Source of the DNA: Emcibacter sp.
Lineage (GTDB): Bacteria > Pseudomonadota > Alphaproteobacteria > Sphingomonadales > Emcibacteraceae
Direction: 5' to 3'
Length of the DNA stretch: 7,075 bases
Assembly: GCA_016765435.1 (NCBI GenBank)
Contig: JAESPY010000165.1
Location: 1 to 7,075 of the forward strand
The position numbers and the translations under genes were made by a program. Shown piece after piece: positions 1 through 5,862 of the stretch. Below the pieces are notes generated by a model. The model was not told where the DNA came from. It saw only the letters and a program-made list of their open reading frames with translations, and searched no databases. Within the stretch, counting starts at the first letter, position 1; each line of letters starts with the position of its first letter.

Positions 1-4
1 TTCA

Positions 5-212
5 TCACATCATCTCGTTAGTTTGTTGAATATCAGGCAATTGTACGCCCGACATATCAATGCCGCCACCCATATCCATCGGCATTTGTTGCTGTTCTTG
101 CTGCATCATTTGCTCAGCCATTGGGTCGAAAACTTCTTGCTGTTCGTGCTGATATGTCTCACCTTCTTCTGGTAGCTCAGGCTGTTGCGCGGCATTACTC
201 AAAGCGTCGTTA
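5..212 (-). other. Unrecognised Gln/Met-rich reading frame, 5' truncated at a junction
   Basis: A minus-strand frame is open from the junction near 205-213 to a TGA at 5-7. It encodes a hydrophilic, apparently disordered tail rich in Gln, Met and Glu, with runs such as AEQMMQQEQQQMPMDMGGG. The frame stays open up to a GTG at 245-247, but the residues encoded beyond about 213 are only the antisense of the hydrolase gene, so no genuine start is visible. The composition recalls low-complexity C-terminal tails of some phage structural proteins, for example portal proteins. That is only a resemblance of style; I do not recognise the family. It is most likely the 3' end of a gene whose body is not present here. 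It could also be a non-coding reading of foreign DNA. Confidence 0.35.
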
Positions 213-518
213 ATGGGCGGTGACACGGTGTCCTTCGGTAACATCACTATGGATGTTTATTTCTGTCCCGGTCATACGCCGGGTCATGTGATCTTTCACC
301 AAAAGGAGGCCGGATATGCCTTTGTTGGTGATGTGTTGTTTCAGGGGTCTATCGGCCGCACAGACTTTCCGCGCGGCGATCATGCGACCCTGATCAATTC
401 CATTCGTACACAGCTTTGGCCGCTAGGGGATGAGACAAAATTTATTTCCGGCCACGGAGAGATTTCCACCTTTGGGCAGGAAAGAGCCACCAATCCTTTC
501 GTCCGGGACGGGGTCTAG
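213..518 (+). CDS. MBL-fold hydrolase (YcbL/glyoxalase II-like), C-terminal fragment
   Basis: This is the C-terminal half of a metallo-beta-lactamase-fold hydrolase of the YcbL / hydroxyacylglutathione-hydrolase-like group, which hydrolyse thioesters in the cytosol using a two-metal centre. Counting from the ATG at 213, visible motifs are CPGHTPGH (residues 18-25, with a metal-binding His), FVGDVLF with the bridging Asp40, GSIGRTDFPRGD (45-56), and the C-terminal SGHGEISTFG with His81. About 100 residues remain of a family length near 210. The HxHxDH metal motif and the first half of the fold are absent. Homology begins at about GGDTV, and the frame upstream meets a stop at 150-152 without family-like residues. 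The fragment cannot be active alone. It is either a true truncated pseudogene or an intact gene cut by an assembly junction. Its TAG ends 17 bases before the convergent permease gene. Confidence 0.85.
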   Translation: MGGDTVSFGNITMDVYFCPGHTPGHVIFHQKEAGYAFVGDVLFQGSIGRTDFPRGDHATLINSIRTQLWPLGDETKFISGHGEISTFGQERATNPFVRDGV

Positions 519-535
519 GCCCTACATTAAATACG

Positions 536-1396
536 TCAGCACAGCGGTATTGTCACCATGGACAGGAGCGTCGTGATGAAAATCATGGTCGCCACGTCAT
601 TGGGGTTGCGGTTATATTGGCTTGCCAGAAGATAGCTGAAGATCGCCACGGGCATGGCGGACTGCATGATCAGCACGTTGCGCTCGATCCCGGTAAAGCC
701 AAACAGGCTGCTTATGGTGAAACCTATGGTTATACCCATGGCAAGCTTGAAGCTGGAAATCAGGACCATCTGACCGGAATTTTGTAATTTTAGCCGCGCC
801 AGTGAGGCCCCTAATGTCAATAGCATCAGCGGAATGGTCACACCGGCCATGAGCTTGGTCGTATTCATCAGCCATTTCGGCGCTTCCACGTCGGACAGAA
901 TAAAAAAGGCCGCGGCGGCAATGCCGTATATCATAGAAACCCGGGTCAGGCTGGTTGCGCTGAGATTGCCGTGGGAGATGAACAGGGCGACGGTAAATTG
1001 GAACACGGCGCTGATGGCAAAATAGACGACGGCCAGTGACATGCCTTTTTCCCCAAAGGCAAACAGGCAGAGCGGGATGCCCATATTGCCGGAATTGGTG
1101 GAATATAATGATACGATATAGGCCCGCAAGGGCAATTTGAAGACAAGGGCAAATAATGTGCTGATGACCATTAAGAGGATGATCGAAATGAAGGTTGCCA
1201 TGATAAAGCTCGTGGCCTCCATCAAGCCATCGCCCAAAGTCATCATGCCCGTGAAAACAAGGCAGGGCGCGCCGATATTCATATTTATCCGGGTGACAAA
1301 ATCGGTGGGAAAGTCATAGCCCCGTTTAACCCAGAGATAGCCGATAAAGGCGATTAAAAATACTGGGGAGATGATATTTAATAATTCGGTAATCAT
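536..1396 (-). CDS. AEC-family (auxin efflux carrier-like) permease
   Basis: An inner-membrane secondary transporter of the AEC family (Mem_trans), whose bacterial members export or import small organic acids such as malate or malonate. The substrate cannot be read from the sequence. About ten hydrophobic segments are visible, roughly at residues 5-23, 38-52, 62-86, 92-115, 118-140, 152-168, 176-197, 208-233, 240-260 and 266-end. Family motifs include NSGNMGIPL (101-109), PLMLLTLGASLA (189-200) and MQSAMPVA (244-251). At 286 residues it is slightly short. The C-terminus stops abruptly at TIPLC, while the next frame continues as VLTYLM and stops at 522-524, suggesting one missing base. The ATG overlaps the regulator's TGA as ATGA, so the two are translationally coupled, and the regulator probably controls this transporter. 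Confidence 0.9.
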   Translation of the reverse strand: MITELLNIISPVFLIAFIGYLWVKRGYDFPTDFVTRINMNIGAPCLVFTGMMTLGDGLMEATSFIMATFISIILLMVISTLFALVFKLPLRAYIVSLYSTNSGNMGIPLCLFAFGEKGMSLAVVYFAISAVFQFTVALFISHGNLSATSLTRVSMIYGIAAAAFFILSDVEAPKWLMNTTKLMAGVTIPLMLLTLGASLARLKLQNSGQMVLISSFKLAMGITIGFTISSLFGFTGIERNVLIMQSAMPVAIFSYLLASQYNRNPNDVATMIFITTLLSMVTIPLC

Positions 1397-2289
1397 AAAG
1401 TTATCTTTTGATAGACGATGTTTGGTAGGCTGTTTTGGGTCATGGTGATGAACCGGCCCAGAAGCTCTGATTTCTCTGAACTGAGATGATGGGCGCTCAG
1501 GATAAAACCGATTTCACGGTTCAGATCATAGCCTTTCAGGGGCACGCGGGCGACACCTTCGGCCCGGTAATGGTCGGGCATGGTGGTAAAGCCGAGACCC
1601 GCCGCGACCATGGCCAGCGCCCTCTCATCCTGTGCGGTGCGGTATACCAGACGGGGGCGTACATTATGATCGGTGAAAAAACGACTGGTTTCACTTAATA
1701 CTTCGCAACGGCTGCGCACGATGGTGGGTTCATTGGCAAGGTCGGTGGGATTTATGGATTTAACATTGGCCAGCGGGTGATGGCTGGCGATGGCAACCGA
1801 ATAGGTCTCATGATACAGGGAGACGGTTTTGTTTCTGGCACCGGGCCGCAGGATGGTCAGGGCCAGATCAATACGGCCTTCGTCCATGCGGTTTAATATT
1901 TCCTGTTCTGTGCCTTCGAACAATTCCGTGACCAGCCCCGGTTCTTGCCGTGCCAAAGGTTGTAAAATCTGCCGGATTGATTCGGACGGAATGGTCATCA
2001 GGACCCCCAGCCGGAGTAATTTCGGGGTATCTTCGGTCTTCATGGCGGCTTCAGCCAGATTGAGCTGATGCAAAACGCCCTTGGCCCGTTCCACGAAACG
2101 CGTGCCGTTCTCGGTCAGGAAAACCCGTTTGCTGGATCGGTCAAACAACCGGGTGTCCAGATTGATTTCCAGTTTCTTGATACCCGCCGACAGGGTGGGC
2201 TGGGTCACATAGACCCGCGCGGCAGCCTTGGTAAAGCTGCCGGTTTCCACCACGGCCAGAAAATATTTTAATTGGTATATTTCAATCAT
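1393..2289 (-). CDS. LysR-family transcriptional regulator
   Basis: A 298-residue LysR-type regulator, the usual size for the family. The N-terminal winged helix-turn-helix spans about residues 3-62 and contains the hallmark stretches FLAVVETGSFTKAAARVYVTQPTLSAGIKKLE and LFDRS, followed by a linker helix to about 85. A periplasmic-binding-protein-like effector domain runs from about 90 to 290 (LRLGVLMTIPS, IDLALTI, MVAAGLGFTTMP). The effector is unknown. The start chosen (ATG at 2287-2289) gives the standard MxxxQLxYFL beginning; no strong Shine-Dalgarno sequence precedes it. Only 28 bases separate it from the wbqC-like gene upstream, and a 7-bp inverted repeat lies in that gap. Unlike the common divergent arrangement, it is transcribed with its presumed target permease, sharing an ATGA overlap. 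Confidence 0.95.
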   Translation of the reverse strand: MIEIYQLKYFLAVVETGSFTKAAARVYVTQPTLSAGIKKLEINLDTRLFDRSSKRVFLTENGTRFVERAKGVLHQLNLAEAAMKTEDTPKLLRLGVLMTIPSESIRQILQPLARQEPGLVTELFEGTEQEILNRMDEGRIDLALTILRPGARNKTVSLYHETYSVAIASHHPLANVKSINPTDLANEPTIVRSRCEVLSETSRFFTDHNVRPRLVYRTAQDERALAMVAAGLGFTTMPDHYRAEGVARVPLKGYDLNREIGFILSAHHLSSEKSELLGRFITMTQNSLPNIVYQKITL

Positions 2290-2297
2290 GTATTTGG

Positions 2298-2319
2298 AAT
2301 CTTAGAGATGGTTAAGATT
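2298..2319. promoter_or_regulatory. Inverted repeat, candidate LysR-type operator
   Basis: A perfect inverted repeat, AATCTTA, 8-base spacer, TAAGATT, lies 8 bases upstream of the LysR-regulator start and overlaps the stop codon of the preceding gene. It contains the T-N11-A core of LysR-family boxes (T2303/A2315 and T2302/A2314). An autoregulatory site is the natural reading. A transcript hairpin is also possible, but the stem is A/T-rich and no U-tract follows, so it is not a convincing terminator. Confidence 0.45.
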
Positions 2320-3016
2320 ATTTGCTGAGAATTAATGTGCCGGAATCTCTGACAAGGTTAGCACAATCGGGACCAATATTGAACAGGGCATCTATGATGC
2401 TTAAATTGGGGATAAAATTTGCCCCCTGATCGTATATGGGGTGGGTAAATTCCTGCCAGTAATGCTGAATATTATTTTGTTTGAACAGGCCTTCATCCAG
2501 ATATGTTCTTGCCCCTTCATTGGAGACATATTGGGCTGCGCTGGTCATTTTACACAGGGTAATTAACATATCTGTTTTGTGATCTTTAATGTCATAATTT
2601 TCGCTGTAGATAATTTTGGGGGTAAGGTCGAGCCATAGCAAGAATTTTAGGAGCAATGCATTATTCATGGCGATCAGGTTTTTATGAGAATGTAATATAA
2701 TCTGTTCAATTTCCGGGAAATAATCTTTAAAATAAGGCCTTTTGGAATAGGATTCCCGTATGCTTCTCAGATGCTTCCTTTTCCAATGATCATTGCAAAT
2801 AAGTGTATCATCCAGGCGTTGATCAATTTTGTTTCCGCGCAATACGGGAACGGTCAGAAAGAGTTTATTATTGCCGGACCGGATTTGATTTCGGCTGTGC
2901 CAGCTTTGTTTTACAAATTGACAATGGCCCAGAAGCACAAGGCTGTCGCAGAAAGATATCTTGTTAAAGAGATGAATGCTGGGCAGATAAACGGGCTGGT
3001 GTGCGCACAACATCAT
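2318..3016 (-). CDS. WbqC-family protein
   Basis: A 232-residue member of the WbqC-like family (Pfam WbqC, PF08889), typically found in O-antigen, capsule and flagellin-glycan loci. The biochemical role of the family is not settled. The family signature fills the N-terminus: AHQPVYLPSI with His6-Gln7-Pro8, a following F-x-K-I-x-x-x-D (to Asp24), then CQFVKQSWHSRNQIRS (residues 32-47) and FLTVPVL (53-59). The length is typical. The start ATG at 3014-3016 overlaps the TGA of the PseG-like gene as ATGA; a second ATG follows directly. It is the last gene of the glycan operon and is cytoplasmic by lack of any signal or membrane segment. The context suggests it helps finish or attach a modified sugar. 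The gene is markedly A/T-rich compared with pseI. Confidence 0.88.
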   Translation of the reverse strand: MMLCAHQPVYLPSIHLFNKISFCDSLVLLGHCQFVKQSWHSRNQIRSGNNKLFLTVPVLRGNKIDQRLDDTLICNDHWKRKHLRSIRESYSKRPYFKDYFPEIEQIILHSHKNLIAMNNALLLKFLLWLDLTPKIIYSENYDIKDHKTDMLITLCKMTSAAQYVSNEGARTYLDEGLFKQNNIQHYWQEFTHPIYDQGANFIPNLSIIDALFNIGPDCANLVRDSGTLILSK

Positions 3017-4086
3017 GTGGACGTATTATTTCGTTTAATTGTTGATAAAAACTGATCCATTTTCTTTGCTGTCCTGCTCATTCCCATGCCGTCAATAAGT
3101 TCGCATCCCTTGGAGGAGAGAGATTGTATCAATTTATTATCTTTGCATAATAGAGCAACCTTTTTCTTAACTATTTTCATGTCCATACCCCCATCGTAGC
3201 CAAGATTGATCAGACTATCATTTTCTGCAAACCATTGGGCTTCCCGAATCAGGTTCTTTTCTTGGGGGAAGATGATCGCAGGGCATCCGCTAGCCAGTGT
3301 TTCATATACGACCATACCGCCGGTGATAAGGGCAATGGAATGGCTGGAAAGTAATCGGGCAAGGTTCTTTTGCTGAATATTTCTGTGTAATTCTATGCCT
3401 AAATTTGCGCAGGAATATTGTAATTTGGTCATTTCCGGGAAGGTTCCGCCAACAATCATGGTAATGTGGCAGTCTTTGGCATTTTGGAAAGGGCTTTGAT
3501 CGCCGGTAAGAGCAAAGGCCCATTGTTTCGCCCGATCTCCGCCGCCAATAACGATAAGGATTTTCTTCCCTTCTGACTTTCTTTGGGCGATATTACGAAA
3601 TACAGGATTGATTAAAGCATAATTCCCGCCGCAATGAATCGAGGTTTTCTCTGACACCAGAGGGTATTGATGATAACTGTCGAGTATGGTGCCGTTGAAA
3701 ACAAGGTCCGCCTGTATATCTCCGCCGTAATCGTCGAGGGCTATCACAGGATGGATATTGTCGTAATAACATTGCCATGTTGCACAAGTCTGTTCTGGCT
3801 GGTCAATTAGAATGACATCGGCGGCGATTTCTTGTGCAAGCTGTATGGTTTGTCGTGTTTTCTCCATTTCTTGGACTTGGGCGGCAAGGTCGTGGAAAGT
3901 GACGTTCTTATCAAAAAATAATTTTAACGCCGCCCCGGACCCACAAAGATGAATATCCAGAGATGCTTTAACATGTCGCAATAATTCGGAAGTGCGCACG
4001 GCATGGGCCAGCCCCAGATGATGTGAGGCATCCAGACGAACGAGAATTTTTAGTTTCTTACTTTTGAGAAAGTTATTTCCTTGCAT
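3013..4086 (-). CDS. PseG/SpsG-like UDP-sugar hydrolase or glycosyltransferase-like protein
   Basis: A 357-residue protein with the two-domain GT-B-like fold of PseG/SpsG, the enzyme that removes UDP from 2,4-diacetamido-2,4,6-trideoxyhexose before PseI acts. The N-terminal domain starts KILVRLDASHHLGLAHAVR (residues 13-31), matching the family's glycine-rich loop, with His28 at the catalytic position and Arg31. ADVILID (89-95), IALDD (115-119) and ADLVFN (126-131) follow. The C-terminal nucleotide-binding domain has ILIVIGGGD (176-184), ITGGMVVYETLASGCPAI (254-271) and a KNLIREAQWFAE stretch. The usual GxGH loop reads GLAH here, a variant. It is longer than classic PseG (about 275-340). It begins 14 bases inside the methyltransferase gene with a weak Shine-Dalgarno sequence and is probably coupled. 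A MurG-like transferase role is the main alternative. Confidence 0.75.
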   Translation of the reverse strand: MQGNNFLKSKKLKILVRLDASHHLGLAHAVRTSELLRHVKASLDIHLCGSGAALKLFFDKNVTFHDLAAQVQEMEKTRQTIQLAQEIAADVILIDQPEQTCATWQCYYDNIHPVIALDDYGGDIQADLVFNGTILDSYHQYPLVSEKTSIHCGGNYALINPVFRNIAQRKSEGKKILIVIGGGDRAKQWAFALTGDQSPFQNAKDCHITMIVGGTFPEMTKLQYSCANLGIELHRNIQQKNLARLLSSHSIALITGGMVVYETLASGCPAIIFPQEKNLIREAQWFAENDSLINLGYDGGMDMKIVKKKVALLCKDNKLIQSLSSKGCELIDGMGMSRTAKKMDQFLSTIKRNNTST

Positions 4087-4783
4087 AGATTAACCAAGAG
4101 GCTTCCCTATATTTCCTATTCTCAAGAGTTGAGGTAACTTCTTCAATTCTGAGGTCTGAGAAAACACTGAAAAACTTTTGGATTTCGTCCTTTGGCAATA
4201 ATGTTTGTTCCATTCCTACTTCTTTATGCCAAGGATAGTCATTGTCCTGGTCCTGGTCCTGGGCCGTTATTTTATATTGGTGAGGGGCCGTGAGTTTACC
4301 AACAGTTTTACGAACATCCTGATCATTTCTGACTATGATAAAGCACTGGCCGCCGGGTTTTAGAAGGCGATGAATTTCCCGCGTTGCCTGTAAATACCTG
4401 TCATAAGGCAGGTAACTGAGAACGCTGAAACATACTATGCCGTCAAAGGTTGCATCTGGAAATGGTTGTTCATCGGCAGAAGATTGTGAGAAGGGAATAT
4501 CAATTTCCAGCTGATTGGCCCAGTCTTTGGCCTGGTTCACGGCTGTCTGGGAATATTCGGTCCCTGTGACATTATAACCTTCATGTTTCATCATAATGGC
4601 ATGGCGTCCCATGCCACAGCCTATATCCAGAAGATGGAACTGGTCGGCATCTTTTTTAGGAAAATTCCCAAATAACCAGCGGAGGACATTTCCATTGGGA
4701 TAACGGGGCGCGTCCACGCCTTGTTGATATAATTTTTCCCATTGGCGTTCAGTTGCTTTATTTTTTGGATCAGAGGACATCAT
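4073..4783 (-). CDS. Class I SAM-dependent methyltransferase
   Basis: A 236-residue soluble class I methyltransferase (Methyltransf_11/25 type). Motif I is LLDIGCGMGRH (residues 51-61), the acidic residue after strand 2 is in GTEYS (Glu76), then SADEQPFPD (102-110), FDGIVCFSVLSYLP (113-126) and the LKPGG turn (141-145). The substrate is not evident; from the operon it is probably a sugar, or a small group on one. A longer frame opens at 4831, but a GGAG at 4788-4791 points to the paired ATGs at 4783 and 4780, giving a 14-base overlap with the aminotransferase gene. Either of the two ATGs is possible. A (Gln-Asp)3 stretch at residues 175-180 comes from a hexanucleotide repeat. The 3' end overlaps the PseG-like gene by 14 bases. 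Confidence 0.88.
   Translation of the reverse strand: MMSSDPKNKATERQWEKLYQQGVDAPRYPNGNVLRWLFGNFPKKDADQFHLLDIGCGMGRHAIMMKHEGYNVTGTEYSQTAVNQAKDWANQLEIDIPFSQSSADEQPFPDATFDGIVCFSVLSYLPYDRYLQATREIHRLLKPGGQCFIIVRNDQDVRKTVGKLTAPHQYKITAQDQDQDNDYPWHKEVGMEQTLLPKDEIQKFFSVFSDLRIEEVTSTLENRKYREASWLIYARK
4244..4262. repeat. Hexanucleotide tandem repeat, three units
   Basis: Three perfect copies of TCCTGG (4245-4262), preceded by G, lie inside the methyltransferase gene and encode alternating Gln-Asp on the minus strand. The unit is a multiple of three, so copy-number change would alter length but not frame. Confidence 0.8.
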
Positions 4784-5849
4784 AGGTCTCCATAAGGTAT
4801 TGTGTTGCATGATAAATTTTATTTCTATCATAATCCGGGGTCAGCCACAAATTAATTACATTTTCCCCCCAGTGATCGGGTAGTTTAGGAGAGCCGGACA
4901 AATAGTTTTTGGGAACTTCCCGCCAAAGGGAACGGTAATTAATTCCAGCATCTAAATTATGGTGCCATAGGGCATGGGTAAAATGGTCCCGGTAATCAGG
5001 GCAATTGCGGATCACCCGCCAAGGAACAGGTTGGTTGAGGGGCACAGGCAACAGAATATCATCCAGAGGTGCCAAGGCCCGGTCCCAAAGGTCGCGCTGT
5101 TCAATGCGCCGTTCTTTTTCACGGGGAAAATGATTGAGTTTGTCCATAAGCTGGTCGCGGCTTGTTTCGTCAAAGCGAAAACGGGACAGGCTGGTTTCCA
5201 TATCGCATATGCGGGCCAGTTCCGCGGACCCCGTATCAAGGGTTGCGCGGATGGCGCGCCGCTTGAGCATACATTCTTCTTCTTGCATCTGCGCGGCAGA
5301 GTCCAGAAGATCATAGGTTGAAACACGGTCCCGCAGGGCCTGTGCCAAGACAGGATCATTGGTCAAAAACGCACCCCCCGTTCCAACTTCGATGGGTTTG
5401 GCATAACCAAAGCTGACCAGAAGCGCATCTCCAAAGGGCGCGCTATCCGATTGCATACGAATGGCATTGGCATCATTTTCCAGAATGAACCAGCCTTTTT
5501 GGCGGGCCAGTTTTATGGTTTGGGGATAAACGCCCTCAAAACCATAAAGATGGGTCGGGCTGACAATGCCAGGTGTTTCAATCTGCTCCATGGCGGCGAC
5601 AAACGCCGTATCATCAGGCAGTCCGGTCAGGGGGGATACGGGAACCGGTACGGCACAGCCGCCACCCGCCCGGATGGCAGTGACCAGTACCGGACATATA
5701 TTCTCTGGCAGGAGAACCGGGGTCGGGGCCGCTGTTTTATCCTGAAAAACTTCCAGCAAAGCCACCAGCCCGGACCGCGCCCGGCCCAGCATCACTGCGT
5801 GATCATAGCCAAAATCTCGGGCCAGTTTTTTTTCAAGGATGCCGGACAT
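4770..5849 (-). CDS. DegT/DnrJ/EryC1-type PLP aminotransferase, divergent
   Basis: A fold-type I PLP enzyme of the DegT/DnrJ/EryC1/StrS group, which aminates keto groups of nucleotide sugars, usually from glutamate. Numbered from the ATG at 5849 (359 residues), visible signatures are LGRARSGLVALL (21-32), IVSPTHLYG (95-103), ILENDAN with the PLP-pyridine Asp126 (122-128), and SFGYAKPIEVGTGG (146-159) with Lys151 in the Schiff-base position. The C-terminal domain ends with AGINYRSLW and a NLWLTPDYD stretch, as in the family. These motifs are looser than in PseC-like members, so substrate and even catalysis are uncertain. A longer start at 5879 would overlap pseI; the ATG at 5849 is favoured by AGGGAAAAG upstream and lies 11 bases past the pseI stop. 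It is second in the operon. It may supply an amino group to the sugar or a side group. Confidence 0.8.
   Translation of the reverse strand: MSGILEKKLARDFGYDHAVMLGRARSGLVALLEVFQDKTAAPTPVLLPENICPVLVTAIRAGGGCAVPVPVSPLTGLPDDTAFVAAMEQIETPGIVSPTHLYGFEGVYPQTIKLARQKGWFILENDANAIRMQSDSAPFGDALLVSFGYAKPIEVGTGGAFLTNDPVLAQALRDRVSTYDLLDSAAQMQEEECMLKRRAIRATLDTGSAELARICDMETSLSRFRFDETSRDQLMDKLNHFPREKERRIEQRDLWDRALAPLDDILLPVPLNQPVPWRVIRNCPDYRDHFTHALWHHNLDAGINYRSLWREVPKNYLSGSPKLPDHWGENVINLWLTPDYDRNKIYHATQYLMETYDVL
4788..4791 (-). promoter_or_regulatory. Ribosome binding site deciding the methyltransferase start
   Basis: GGAG on the minus strand stands 4 bases before the ATG at 4783 and 7 before the ATG at 4780. 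This argues against the longer frame that opens at 4831, deep inside the aminotransferase gene. Confidence 0.6.
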
Positions 5850-5858
5850 ATATCTTTT

Positions 5859-5862
5859 CCCT
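5859..5862 (-). promoter_or_regulatory. Ribosome binding site deciding the aminotransferase start
   Basis: AGGG, part of AGGGAAAAG on the minus strand, lies 9 bases before the ATG at 5849 and overlaps the TAG of pseI. It supports the 5849 start over the upstream ATG at 5879. Confidence 0.5.

Noticed and set aside
519..535. Bidirectional terminator between the convergent hydrolase and permease genes
   Set aside because: The gap is 17 bases and shows no stable stem-loop with a T-run.
2298..2319. Intrinsic terminator after wbqC
   Set aside because: The inverted repeat is A/T-rich with a weak stem and no following U-tract on the minus-strand transcript.
2771..3055. 94-codon + strand open frame
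   Set aside because: Antisense to the WbqC gene, which has a full family signature; no independent support.
4784..4831. Longer methyltransferase start at 4831
   Set aside because: It would overlap the aminotransferase by 62 bases; the GGAG at 4788-4791 and the position of the conserved fold favour 4783/4780.
4974..5359. Two 115-codon open frames on opposite strands
   Set aside because: Both fall in other frames of the aminotransferase gene and show no family features.
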